Positions 31,447 through 40,826 of a DNA stretch of 64,000 nt are shown here, one piece after another. Under the pieces are notes generated by a model. That model searched no databases. It was given only the letters and a program-made list of their open reading frames with translations, and was not told the origin of the DNA. Source of the stretch: Marinomonas primoryensis. GTDB lineage: Bacteria > Pseudomonadota > Gammaproteobacteria > Pseudomonadales > Marinomonadaceae. Location of the stretch: contig NZ_CP054301.1 of the NCBI RefSeq assembly GCF_013372285.1, forward strand, positions 3,190,001-3,254,000, given 5' to 3'. The translations under genes and the position numbers were made by a program. Positions within the stretch are counted from its first letter, which is position 1. Every line of letters starts with the position of its first letter.

Positions 31447-32514
31447 CTAACGCGGAAAAAGCACCAAGTGATCTAAATGAACACTCAATCCAATTTTCTG
31501 CCCTAAAGCGTGATTATGATGGGAAGAAGCAAAGCAATAAACCACTTTACCGGAGGACAGTTTTACTCGATATAAAAAATGCGATCCACGAAACCACTTA
31601 CTCACAATCACACCGACGAATGCACTATCATCATCGTGCAAAATATCATCGGGACGAACCAATAAGTCCACCAGCGCATTATCTGCGAACCCATGATCTA
31701 GGTCGCCACGAATATTACCTAGATCAGAATGCACACAGTCTGGCCCGCATACGGTAGCAGATAAAAAATCTCCATGACCAATAAAGCTCGCAACAAATCG
31801 TGTTTCTGGACGGTGGTAAATTTGATACGGAGACCCTGTTTGATGGATTACGCCAGCGTCCATTACGGACACTTGATCCGCCATGGCAAACGCTTCCATT
31901 TGATCATGCGTAACCAAGAGCGCACTCATTTTTTCATGCTGCAATATGTCACGTATATCCGGTACCAACTCTTCTCTTAATTTTGCATCAAGGCCAGAAA
32001 AGGGTTCGTCCATTAGCAACAGCTTTGGTTTGGGGGCAATCGCTCTTGCTAGGGCAACGCGCTGTTGTTGACCACCCGATAGCGAATGAGGATACCGTGA
32101 TTGAAAGCCCGCTAAACCAACCAATTCTAATAAATAAGCAACACGTTCCTGCGCGCTTTCTTTTGACCAAGATGACAAACCAAAAGCAATATTCTGTGCG
32201 ATAGTCAGGTGCGGAAACAAGGCAATGTCTTGAAACACCATACCAATGTGACGATCTTCTGGATTAACGCTAAGCGAAGAATTAGAAATAATCTGATCAT
32301 CGATCATTATTTCGCCCGTCATTAAAGACTCAAAACCAGCAATCGCACGCAGCAAAGTCGATTTTCCACAGCCACTAGGGCCTAGCAAACAACCAATCTG
32401 TCCTTCCAATAACTGAAAAGCTGCATTTTTAACCACCACGCCACCATCATAACCAACTGATACATTGGTCAGTGTCATTTCTTTCAACGTTTTATGAAGA
32501 GGTAACGAGGCCAT
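31447..32514 (-). CDS. fbpC: Ferric iron ABC transporter, ATP-binding protein
   Basis: This ATPase drives ferric iron import through the FbpB permease. The 355-residue protein has Walker A LGPSGCGKSTLLRA near residue 42, the Q-loop, signature LSGGQQQRVALARA, Walker B LLLMDEPFSGLDAKL, the switch histidine in LLVTHDQMEA, and a C-terminal TOBE-like domain of about 100 residues. It follows fbpB by 40 bases on the minus strand. Confidence 0.92.
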   Translation of the reverse strand: MASLPLHKTLKEMTLTNVSVGYDGGVVVKNAAFQLLEGQIGCLLGPSGCGKSTLLRAIAGFESLMTGEIMIDDQIISNSSLSVNPEDRHIGMVFQDIALFPHLTIAQNIAFGLSSWSKESAQERVAYLLELVGLAGFQSRYPHSLSGGQQQRVALARAIAPKPKLLLMDEPFSGLDAKLREELVPDIRDILQHEKMSALLVTHDQMEAFAMADQVSVMDAGVIHQTGSPYQIYHRPETRFVASFIGHGDFLSATVCGPDCVHSDLGNIRGDLDHGFADNALVDLLVRPDDILHDDDSAFVGVIVSKWFRGSHFLYRVKLSSGKVVYCFASSHHNHALGQKIGLSVHLDHLVLFPR

Positions 32515-32554
32515 ATTGAATCCTATTTAGAGTGCTCACTATTTAAAGTACCCG

Positions 32555-34219
32555 TTATTTAGAGTAATCCGTGCGTGAAGAAATGGAACGACTCAGTAAA
32601 ATCACTGGCACTAAGCCCACCAGCACTATCATTAACGAGGCAGGAGCCGCATCCACAAGCCTTTCATCAGAAGCCAACTCAAACGCCCTGACTGCCAACG
32701 TATTAAAATTAAATGGCCGAAGCACTAAGGTCGCTGGTAACTCTTTCAATACATCGACAAACACAATTAATATTGCCGTCAGAACAGAGCCTTTTAGAAG
32801 AGGAATATGAATCCGCGTCAGCACCTTAAAGGACGACATTCCAAGCGATCGACCTGCCATGTCCATACTCGGCTTAATTTTTCCCAAGCCATTTTGTACC
32901 GCGCCTAAAGACACAGCCATAAAACGAACCGTATAAGCAAACAAAAGTGCAACCAAGGTACCTGAAAAGATCAAACCGACTTTGTCACCACTGTAGTACT
33001 TCACTAAATCAATAATTCTATGGTCAAGCCAAGCTAATGGCACAATAGTACCAATGGCAATAATTGTACCGGGCAAAGCATAGCCTAAACCTGCAATACC
33101 AACCGACACACCCACACTACGACTGTTATTCAAACGGATGGCATAACTGAGTACCAACGCCAAACTCACCACAATCATTGATGCAATGGCGGCAAGATAA
33201 AAGGAGTTCCAAGCCAGCTGGATAAAGTTTGCCCCCGGCCGGTCTGCTTTAAAAATAGCCCAGTACGCCAATACACTGACAGGGATAATAAAGCCAACAA
33301 GAATAGGCACCAGACAAAAAGCGCTAGCTAAAATACCGCGACCACCTTTCAGGGCCATTCGTCGATTGCTCGCCTTTTTCAGCCCAGAAGCATGATAGCG
33401 AATACGGTGGCGTGAATATCGTTCTAGTAAGATCAGCGTGGCCACAAACATCAACAATACTCCCGCCAACTGTGATGCCGCGGCTACGTCACCAAAACCG
33501 TAAAAGGTACGTAGAATTCCTGTCGTAAAAGTATTTACACTAAAATACTGCACCGTGCCGTAATCCGCTAATGTCTCCATAAGCGCTAAAGTAAGGCCGG
33601 TCACAATAGCAGGACGCGCCAGTGGCAGAGCAAGCTTAAAGAAGACAGCACGACCTGAGTAACCCAATGTACGGCTGACTTCTAAGGTGTTTTCAGACTG
33701 CTCTAAAAAGGCAGCACGGCTCATTAAATAAACATAGGGATAGAGAACCAAGGTGAGCATCACCGTGGCGCCTCCAAGCGAACGTATTTCAAAGAACCAA
33801 TATTCGCCGTAACGCCAGCCAGTAATATCTCGAATAAAGGTTTGCACCGGACCCGCAAAATCCAGTACACCAGTGTAAGTATAAGCAATAATGTAAGCTG
33901 GCACAGCCATTGGTAAAAGCAGCGCCCAAGATAGAAGTGAACGCCCTGGAAAGTCACACATGCTGGTCAACCAAGCACACGGTACGCCAATGACTAACAC
34001 GCCCACTCCCACTCCCAGCATAAGTAAAAGTGAATTCGAAATGTACTCAGCCAGCACGGTATCGTAAAGGTGTCGCCACACATCACCATCACCGATCAGG
34101 ACGTTGACCAATACAACCAATATGGGCAAAGCCAAAATGGCCGCAATAAGCATTGCCGCCATTTTTAACCCGTTAAATTTAGGTTTACTTGCGGCACTAG
34201 AATAAGCTGAATCAGCCAT
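32555..34219 (-). CDS. fbpB: Ferric iron ABC transporter, permease
   Basis: The 554-residue inner-membrane protein is a fused permease with two homologous halves and about 12 membrane segments. Each half has a coupling loop resembling EAA-G: LEVSRTLGYSGRAVFFKLALP near residue 175, and the second half has MDMAGRSLGMSSFKVLTRI near residue 455. This double form is typical of the FbpB/SfuB/AfuB iron(III) family. It lies between fbpA and fbpC in one operon. Confidence 0.93.
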   Translation of the reverse strand: MADSAYSSAASKPKFNGLKMAAMLIAAILALPILVVLVNVLIGDGDVWRHLYDTVLAEYISNSLLLMLGVGVGVLVIGVPCAWLTSMCDFPGRSLLSWALLLPMAVPAYIIAYTYTGVLDFAGPVQTFIRDITGWRYGEYWFFEIRSLGGATVMLTLVLYPYVYLMSRAAFLEQSENTLEVSRTLGYSGRAVFFKLALPLARPAIVTGLTLALMETLADYGTVQYFSVNTFTTGILRTFYGFGDVAAASQLAGVLLMFVATLILLERYSRHRIRYHASGLKKASNRRMALKGGRGILASAFCLVPILVGFIIPVSVLAYWAIFKADRPGANFIQLAWNSFYLAAIASMIVVSLALVLSYAIRLNNSRSVGVSVGIAGLGYALPGTIIAIGTIVPLAWLDHRIIDLVKYYSGDKVGLIFSGTLVALLFAYTVRFMAVSLGAVQNGLGKIKPSMDMAGRSLGMSSFKVLTRIHIPLLKGSVLTAILIVFVDVLKELPATLVLRPFNFNTLAVRAFELASDERLVDAAPASLMIVLVGLVPVILLSRSISSRTDYSK

Positions 34220-34303
34220 TAACTATTAAAAATCCTATCAGAAAGCTCATTTCAAAGAGCCAATTTCAGAAAGCTCACGTTACAGAGCCATGCCAGATAA
34301 AGG

Positions 34304-35371
34304 TTACTTCCAACCGGCGATGTCCATAAGCTCAACCGCTTCACGATTGTTTTCACCCAATTGACTTAACGAAATGGTATCCGCTCGAAAAGTCCCAAAT
34401 GGCGCCAACATTTCTGGTGCTCCAACGCCTTTTACAACAGGGTATTCATTATTTACATGCGCATACCATTCCTGAGATGCACGATTCGTTAAAAATTCAA
34501 GCAGTAAAGTAGCGTTTTCAATATTCGTTGCGGCGGCGGTAATACCAGCACCACTGACATTCACATGAGCACCGCGTTCACCTTCACCCTGATTTGGCCA
34601 GAATAATTTTACGCTGTTATACACCGCTCGTTCATCCGCGCTATCACTCTGCCCTAAGCGGCCGTAATAATAAGTGTTTGCCAATGTCAGATCACAAACA
34701 CCGGCTGAAACGGCTTTCAATAAATCAATATCTCCACCAAAAGGTGGGCGAGCTAAGTTAGATACCAAGCCTTTAATCCAAGTCTGTGTGTTCTCACGAC
34801 CATCCGCTTCTAACATAGACGCAACTAGAGATTGGTTATAGATATTGGCAGAGGATCGGACACAAATACGCCCTTTCCACTTCGAACTAGCGAGGTCTTC
34901 GTAGCTAGACAGGTCTTTCGGAGATACTTTTTTAGGGTTATAAAAAATAACACGAGCACGTTGAGACAAACCAAACCAGTAACCATCACTGTCGCGTAAA
35001 TGACTTGGAATGTTAGTATTTAAGACATTATTATTAAGAGCCCGCAACACACCAGCGGCCTTTGCACGGTGTAAACGGCCAGCATCAACGGTAATAAACA
35101 TATCGGCAGGACTGGCATCGCCTTCGGCTTTCAATCGGCTCAATAACGCATCGGCTGAGCCGGTTATCAAGTTTACAACAACATCATTTTCTTTCGAGAA
35201 AGTATCCAGTACTGGCGCAATAAGAGACTCCTTTCTAGCAGAGTAAATATTGACCTCTCCTTTCGCCTGCAAACCAGTAGATATAAGTAAAAATGATGCC
35301 AGAGTGATTAATCCAGCCCTTTTGAAAAAAAGCTTACGCTCTGTAATATGAGTTGTTTTATGTGATTTCAT
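34304..35371 (-). CDS. fbpA: Ferric iron ABC transporter, periplasmic binding protein
   Basis: The 355-residue protein has an N-terminal signal peptide (GLITLASFLLISTGLQAKG, cleaved near residue 38) and then VNIYSARKESLIAPVLDTF, the start of the mature FbpA/FutA fold. The tandem tyrosines in ANTYYYGRLG near residue 230 are the expected iron ligands. The frame could begin at a TTG at 35392, but GGTGAG is spaced well for the ATG at 35371. It is the first gene of the operon, with a Fur-box-like site upstream. Confidence 0.93.
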   Translation of the reverse strand: MKSHKTTHITERKLFFKRAGLITLASFLLISTGLQAKGEVNIYSARKESLIAPVLDTFSKENDVVVNLITGSADALLSRLKAEGDASPADMFITVDAGRLHRAKAAGVLRALNNNVLNTNIPSHLRDSDGYWFGLSQRARVIFYNPKKVSPKDLSSYEDLASSKWKGRICVRSSANIYNQSLVASMLEADGRENTQTWIKGLVSNLARPPFGGDIDLLKAVSAGVCDLTLANTYYYGRLGQSDSADERAVYNSVKLFWPNQGEGERGAHVNVSGAGITAAATNIENATLLLEFLTNRASQEWYAHVNNEYPVVKGVGAPEMLAPFGTFRADTISLSQLGENNREAVELMDIAGWK

Positions 35372-35501
35372 CGCCGTACTCACCTTCCACAATTTGAAAA
35401 CATTCTCTACGCATCACAGACACTTCCATGCATCATAGAGAAAAAAAATAGGGACAGAAAAAATGAGACAAGAAATTAGCACAACACAATACTAAACACT
35501 A

Positions 35502-35520
35502 GCGATTATCATTTATTCAA
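35502..35520 (-). promoter_or_regulatory. Fur-box-like site upstream of fbpA
   Basis: On the minus strand the sequence TTGAATAAATGATAATCGC contains AATGATAATC, matching the core of the Fur operator GATAATGATAATCATTATC. The right half is poorly conserved. Its place about 130 bases before an iron uptake operon makes iron repression by Fur likely. Confidence 0.5.
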
Positions 35521-35616
35521 GTGGCCCATAAAGCACTCTAACGTACTAATAATAATCGGGTGAATTAAATCACCTTTCCAATCAAACTAACCGATTCAAA
35601 GAGCAATCTAGAAGCA

Positions 35617-36444
35617 TTAATGAAGCAATTGATTAAGCTCATCACCGATCATAAGTGCATCGTCTAGTTCATACACTATGCCTTCCGGTAAGCCCGCCGC
35701 TTTAGCCACTGCCATAGGAAAGCCTTCTCTCACTAAGTCGTAGTCACGATCATTACGAATACAGGCATTCAAGTAACAGGCTAAATTTAAAACGCACGCT
35801 AATGGTTTTGGTTCATCATTATCAAATGGTCGTTTATGATGCTGTATTGCGTCACCAAGCCCAACAGGAAACTTCCACAGATCCATTAACGCCTTCCCTG
35901 CATCCTGAGATGTAAAACCAAGCAAATCTTTTTCTGCCTTCACTCGGCCCGCTTTTCGATTTGCGACCAAAACCTGAATCTCTTTTGCGATCTTTGGTTC
36001 GGTAAGATGTAAAAGTAAACGACCTATATTATGCACAATCCCTACCGTGAACGCCTCTTCCGCTTCAACCAATGAAGTCCGCTTTGCTATCCATTGCGCC
36101 AACTCAGCAACACGAAAAGAATCGGCCCAAAATTCAGATAGCTTAATACCCTCTACGCTGGTCACAGAGTTAGAAAAACCAGAAGCGATTACCAAGGTTT
36201 TCAGTTTATCGATACCCAATAAAACCGTCGCTTCATCGATAGAAGAGATCTTTCTAGACAAACCAAAATACGCGGAATTTACTACCCGCAACACTTTTAG
36301 TGAAATCGTCTGATCGTGGGAAACCCTTTCAGCAATATCCGAATACTTTGCATTTGAATCGTTAAGAAGCTGAATCAGTTCGCGGACGACGTCGGGGACA
36401 TTGGGGAGTTTATCCGTTTGTTTTAGAAGATCTTGGACTTGCAT
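35617..36444 (-). CDS. HDOD domain signalling protein
   Basis: The 275-residue protein is nearly all HDOD domain: LPNVPDVVRELIQLLND at the N-terminus, ISLKVLRVVNSAYFGL near residue 50, LLGIDKLKTLVIA, and FTVGIVHNIGRLLLHL near residue 135. HDOD proteins lack the metal ligands of HD hydrolases and act in bacterial signalling. The ATG at 36444 was chosen because AAGGCGGA precedes it and the domain starts right after. It stands alone between fbpA and the ubiquinone hydroxylase gene. Confidence 0.88.
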   Translation of the reverse strand: MQVQDLLKQTDKLPNVPDVVRELIQLLNDSNAKYSDIAERVSHDQTISLKVLRVVNSAYFGLSRKISSIDEATVLLGIDKLKTLVIASGFSNSVTSVEGIKLSEFWADSFRVAELAQWIAKRTSLVEAEEAFTVGIVHNIGRLLLHLTEPKIAKEIQVLVANRKAGRVKAEKDLLGFTSQDAGKALMDLWKFPVGLGDAIQHHKRPFDNDEPKPLACVLNLACYLNACIRNDRDYDLVREGFPMAVAKAAGLPEGIVYELDDALMIGDELNQLLH

Positions 36445-36587
36445 TCCATTCCGCCTTGTAAAGTGTTTAGTGATGTATCTAGTTATGCAGAGTATGACAA
36501 CAATCGTTTTTTTCAAGAAGAAATACGTAGTGTATTGAAAAAAAGTGGCGTATTTCCATTATAAGTAACGTGGATAATGAGAATGTA

Positions 36588-37793
36588 TCAAGAAAAAGAA
36601 GCTAGCCCTGCCGCTCGAGCAATCAGTTTTTGCTTTAACGCGACATCGTGATTGAAACGTTTCATTCCAATATTTCTAAGCTGAACAAACACTGGCTGCT
36701 GTGTCGAAAATAAACGCTTGAAAGCCTCCATCCCTACCGACATGGCAATGTTATCTAGCATTCTAGCTCGTTGATAACGCCTTAGGACGTTACTGGCACC
36801 CAAACATTCTCCTCGACGATGCGCCTTGCTTAATACTTCCACTAATCCTTTAACATCAGAAAAACCTAGGTTTGCACCCTGCCCTGCTAAAGGATGGATC
36901 GTATGGGCGGCATCACCGATCAAAACCATACCTGGCTTCACATACTCTTTGGCATGACGCTGTCGCAACGGGATCGATTGACGGGCTTGCGTAACCCCCA
37001 AGACATCAAATCGCTTATCAATAGCGTAGTGCAAACGACGACAAAAGGCGTCAGCCTCTAGCGCCATCAATGATTCGGCTTCTTTGGGCGGTACAGACCA
37101 AACGATGGACACAAAATGCCTTTGGTCAACACTGGGCAATGGAAGGAAGGCTAAAATACCTTCTTCGCCAAAACTTTGCCACGCGGTGTTTTGATGTGAT
37201 TTATCAATTTCTATGGTTGCCACTATGGCACTATGGCCATAATCCCACTCGACCGTATCAAACGCATTCTCTGTACGAAGTTTGGACATGGCGCCATCAG
37301 CAGCCACTATTGCCTGAGCTTCTAATACGTGACCCGAAGACAGCTCTGCCCTAACACCAGATTCACTCAGTTCATGAGACTCTAGGGTATCACTCAAATA
37401 AAGATCGATGTTTTTAACATCTCGAATTTTCAACATAAGCTGTTGATTCAAAACCGCATTTTCAACCAAACAACCTAGTTCAAGCATCGACGTTGTTTCA
37501 GCATTAAAATCAACATGACCGTCACCAAGGCCATCCCAAACAACCATATTGTCATAAGATGCTATACGTTCTAGGGGAATGCCTTGCCATACTCCGGCCG
37601 TTTCAAGCAAGGCTTTTGACTGACTGGAAATAGCGCTGACTCTCGAGTCATAAGCGGGGGGCGTAGACAAACGATAGTCACCATCGTGTTTATCCACAAG
37701 CGCAATTCGTAAAGAAGATTTAGCCAACAATATCGCCGACAGAGCACCCACCATACCGGCACCCACTATAATCAGATCGTACGACTTAGCCAT
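36588..37793 (-). CDS. UbiH/UbiI-family FAD-dependent ubiquinone hydroxylase
   Basis: The 401-residue flavoprotein has the FAD fold YDLIIVGAGMVGALSAILLA, the middle DG-type motif AIVAADGAMSKLR near residue 165, and GDAAHTIHPLAGQGANLGFSD near residue 290. MVVWDGLGDGHVDF and LGCLVENAVL resemble UbiI (VisC), which hydroxylates C5 of the ubiquinone ring, more than UbiH. It lies 31 bases downstream of pepP in the order ygfB-pepP-ubi. In E. coli both ubiH and ubiI follow pepP. Here only one does. Confidence 0.88.
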   Translation of the reverse strand: MAKSYDLIIVGAGMVGALSAILLAKSSLRIALVDKHDGDYRLSTPPAYDSRVSAISSQSKALLETAGVWQGIPLERIASYDNMVVWDGLGDGHVDFNAETTSMLELGCLVENAVLNQQLMLKIRDVKNIDLYLSDTLESHELSESGVRAELSSGHVLEAQAIVAADGAMSKLRTENAFDTVEWDYGHSAIVATIEIDKSHQNTAWQSFGEEGILAFLPLPSVDQRHFVSIVWSVPPKEAESLMALEADAFCRRLHYAIDKRFDVLGVTQARQSIPLRQRHAKEYVKPGMVLIGDAAHTIHPLAGQGANLGFSDVKGLVEVLSKAHRRGECLGASNVLRRYQRARMLDNIAMSVGMEAFKRLFSTQQPVFVQLRNIGMKRFNHDVALKQKLIARAAGLASFS

Positions 37794-37824
37794 CTAACCT
37801 TACTCCAACGCTTCGCGTTTTTGA

Positions 37825-39132
37825 TTAACGATTCTCAGCCATTAAAGCTTCAATCTCTTTAATTTCTTTTGGTAGGCCATGAGTTAATACATAAGGGCCA
37901 TCAGCACGAATTTGCACATCGTCTTCAATTCGAATCCCTATACCCCGCCATTTTTCATCAACCGACTGATTATCAGCAGAAATATACAATCCCGGCTCAA
38001 TGGTCAACACCATGCCTTCCTCAAGTAAACGCGACTCACCCGAAATTTTATAAGCGCCGCAATCATGAACATCAAGCCCTAACCAATGCCCTGTATTGTG
38101 CATGTAAAAATCTCGATATGCCTTGCTCTCGATCAGCTGATCAACCCCCCCCATTAATAAACCATGAGTGACCAGACCTTCTGTTAACGTTCGTACCGCT
38201 GCATTGTGACAAGCTTCATAAGGGGTTCCCACGGTAAGCTTTTCCATACCGGCATGGTACGCATCTAATACCACTTGATACAACGCCGCTTGGGGTTCAC
38301 TGAATTTGCCATTCGCGGGGAAAGTACGCGTAATATCGGCGGCGTAACAGCCTAATTCCGCGCCAGCATCAATCAAGATAAGATCGCCATCTTCAATGAC
38401 TTCATCATTTTTGATGTAATGCAGCACACAAGCATTGCTACCGGAAGCCACTATGTTGTTATACGCAGGTTGTCGCACGCCGGATTTCATAAAGACATAA
38501 TTAAGCTCAGCTTCGAGCTGATACTCATTCATTCCAGGACGAACTGTACGCATCGCCTGTTTATGAGCCTCAACACTAATTTGCGCGGCCGTTTCCATAA
38601 TGGCGATTTCTTCAGTGTCTTTTCGCAAACGCATTTCTGAGACCACAGGCGCCAGATCGATAAAATTCGTCGGTGCCACCGCGCCCATTCTAGCGCGAGC
38701 CGCAACAGCACTGCGCCAAGGTGCAATTTTTTCTCTTAAGGTAGAATCATCAAATAAGTAAGCAACGTGTGATGCGCCATCCAATGCAGCAAAAGCGACA
38801 CTGTCTAACTCATCCAATGCCACGGCTTCATTTGCACCAAAGTTCGCTATTGCGCCTTCTATACCGAAACGAAAGCCATCCCATTGCTCCTTCTCAGGGT
38901 CTTTCGGCAAAGTAACTAAGGTCATATCGCCATGCCCATGAATCAAGGCATACGCACTTGGCTCTGGAAATCCCGTTAAATAGAAAAAGCTGCTATGAGG
39001 ACGAAACTCATACTCGCAATCATTACTACGAGTTGACAACTCACCAGTACGTACCACAACCACACTATTTTCAGGTAAGGATTGCATCAAACGTTCACGG
39101 CGCGCCTGATAAGTTTGAGTGTCGATTTTCAT
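37825..39132 (-). CDS. pepP: Xaa-Pro aminopeptidase
   Basis: This manganese peptidase removes N-terminal residues next to proline. The 435-residue protein has an N-terminal creatinase-like domain (about 1-170) and a C-terminal pita-bread domain. Metal ligands are seen in LIDAGAELGCYAADITRTF (two aspartates), HNTGHWLGLDVHD (histidine), TIEPGLYI and IRIEDDV (glutamates). It lies 14 bases after ygfB and before the ubiquinone hydroxylase gene. Confidence 0.96.
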   Translation of the reverse strand: MKIDTQTYQARRERLMQSLPENSVVVVRTGELSTRSNDCEYEFRPHSSFFYLTGFPEPSAYALIHGHGDMTLVTLPKDPEKEQWDGFRFGIEGAIANFGANEAVALDELDSVAFAALDGASHVAYLFDDSTLREKIAPWRSAVAARARMGAVAPTNFIDLAPVVSEMRLRKDTEEIAIMETAAQISVEAHKQAMRTVRPGMNEYQLEAELNYVFMKSGVRQPAYNNIVASGSNACVLHYIKNDEVIEDGDLILIDAGAELGCYAADITRTFPANGKFSEPQAALYQVVLDAYHAGMEKLTVGTPYEACHNAAVRTLTEGLVTHGLLMGGVDQLIESKAYRDFYMHNTGHWLGLDVHDCGAYKISGESRLLEEGMVLTIEPGLYISADNQSVDEKWRGIGIRIEDDVQIRADGPYVLTHGLPKEIKEIEALMAENR

Positions 39133-39146
39133 AAAAGGTCTCGCTT

Positions 39147-39737
39147 TTAATGTAATGAATTCTTCTTGGTATGATCCACATCGGGATTGATAGCATGATG
39201 TTCTGTGTACATCATCATCGCTGACAATCTCACGTATTCAACCAATTCAGTCAAGTCTGCTTCATTGTCATTGCTGTCTTCAAGTGCACGCATTTCAGCT
39301 TGCATACCCGATATATTGGCAAAGTCGCGAAGGATTTGTTTGATTTCATCCGATAAGGTGTTTTTTTGTCCAGACAAACCATAGCCTGCTAAAAAACCAT
39401 GCGCCCATTGCGATAAAGTCACACCTCTTTCGCACAAATCCGCGTCTTCATCTGAAATACTTGGCACAAGCGCAAACTCACCATTTTGAAGCAGAGTCAG
39501 CGTCGCGGTATAAAGCTCAACGATAACCACACGGCTAGCGTCTTCTTTCCACCCTTCAATATCACAAAACTCAACCACCATCGTCAACCAATCTTCCAAC
39601 GGCAAGGTCACACCAGAAGCTAGGTAGCCACATAATTGACCGTGTAATTCTGACGGCGAGGCGGTAATGGATTCTGTAACAAACACATCGGCGATCAAAT
39701 CGAAGTCCAACGCATCTTTTAACATTTCTGTGGACAT
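39147..39737 (-). CDS. ygfB: YgfB/YecA family protein (UPF0149)
   Basis: The 196-residue acidic protein belongs to the UPF0149 family. SPSELHGQLCGYLASG near the N-terminus and LSQWAHGFLAGYGLSG near residue 107 are family signatures. In Pseudomonas aeruginosa YgfB has been linked to regulation of the alp lysis genes and beta-lactam resistance, but no general function is known. It starts the operon ygfB-pepP-ubi. In many relatives zapA and 6S RNA lie just upstream. Here folD is upstream instead. Confidence 0.88.
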   Translation of the reverse strand: MSTEMLKDALDFDLIADVFVTESITASPSELHGQLCGYLASGVTLPLEDWLTMVVEFCDIEGWKEDASRVVIVELYTATLTLLQNGEFALVPSISDEDADLCERGVTLSQWAHGFLAGYGLSGQKNTLSDEIKQILRDFANISGMQAEMRALEDSNDNEADLTELVEYVRLSAMMMYTEHHAINPDVDHTKKNSLH

Positions 39738-39862
39738 ATAATGTCTGCCTATTTCTGTTCAATTCATAAAAAATAAGCCGCACCTAATGGCGCGGCCTTT
39801 CTGTCCCATTTTTCGACTCTATATCAATAATATGGGGCAGCGATACAAACCTTTCAAGTCCA

Positions 39863-40705
39863 TTAGCCTAGTTGTTTAAGGCCGGATTCTAGAGTTTGCA
39901 AAATCAGTGTATTAATCGTCATTGGTCCAACACCGCCTGGAACTGGTGTATAAGCCGTAACGCGGTTAACTAAAGGCGAAAGTTCAATATCACCGACGCC
40001 ACCAGGGTGATAACCCGCATCAACCACAACCGCGCCATCTTTGATCCATTCAGCTTTGATAAACTCAGGCTTACCCACTGCCCCAACAATCACGTCAGCT
40101 TGTTTTACAAACTCAGATAAATTGTGCGTACGAGAATGGCAAATAGTGACAGTAGCGTTGGCGTTCAACATCATCATTGCCATCGGTTTACCCAAAATCG
40201 GGCTACGACCAACCACAACAACATGTTTACCTTCTAGATTTACGTCATAGGCTTCAAGCAAACGCATGATACCAGCAGGCGTTGCCGCGCCGTAAGCTGG
40301 CTCTTTCATCGCCATACGACCAAAGCCAAGGCAAGTAACACCATCAACGTCTTTATGAGCCGCAATCGCATCAAAACAAAGACGTTCGTCAACTTGTGCT
40401 GGCACCGGATGTTGCAACAAAATACCGTGCACATCTGGATTATTATTCAATTCGTTGATTTTGGCTAAAAGCTGCTCTGTCGTCGTGGTTTCTGGCAATT
40501 CAATTGCCATAGAGTCCATGCCTACTCGACGACAAGCGTTGCCTTTCATTTTCACATAAGTGGCTGATGCTGGATCAGCACCCACTAAAATGGTCGCTAA
40601 AATTGGGGTACGACCGGTACGCTCTTTAAGCTCGGCAACTTGTGCTTGTAAGCGGTTTTCAGTTTCTTTGGCGCAAAGTTTGCCGTCAAGAACCAGTGCT
40701 GTCAT
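39863..40705 (-). CDS. folD: Bifunctional methylenetetrahydrofolate dehydrogenase/cyclohydrolase
   Basis: FolD interconverts methylene- and formyl-tetrahydrofolate for purine and one-carbon metabolism. The 280-residue protein has the catalytic [14 protein letters not shown] (lysine), [35 protein letters not shown] for NADP binding, and [15 protein letters not shown] at the end. The ATG at 40705 has GGAGC 7 bases before it and fits the family. The upstream 15 codons are not needed. Confidence 0.97.
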   Translation of the reverse strand: MTALVLDGKLCAKETENRLQAQVAELKERTGRTPILATILVGADPASATYVKMKGNACRRVGMDSMAIELPETTTTEQLLAKINELNNNPDVHGILLQHPVPAQVDERLCFDAIAAHKDVDGVTCLGFGRMAMKEPAYGAATPAGIMRLLEAYDVNLEGKHVVVVGRSPILGKPMAMMMLNANATVTICHSRTHNLSEFVKQADVIVGAVGKPEFIKAEWIKDGAVVVDAGYHPGGVGDIELSPLVNRVTAYTPVPGGVGPMTINTLILQTLESGLKQLG

Positions 40706-40826
40706 GAATGAGCTCCAGTAAAAATAGAGTGATGTATGAGGGAGGCGCATTATACCTCAACTTTTGATCCGATATGCAGTGCCAAATCCAATTTGTTCGG
40801 CAAAAAAACCAATCTTTGTGTTTGGT

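Noticed and set aside
31356..31757. A 133-codon plus-strand open frame near the 3' end of fbpC
   Set aside because: It mostly overlaps fbpC on the other strand, has no family-like motif and no good ribosome site. It is a shadow frame.
39738..39862. Possible 6S RNA gene near ygfB, where it lies in many relatives
   Set aside because: The gap is only 125 bases, shorter than 6S RNA, and no matching open-loop structure is apparent.
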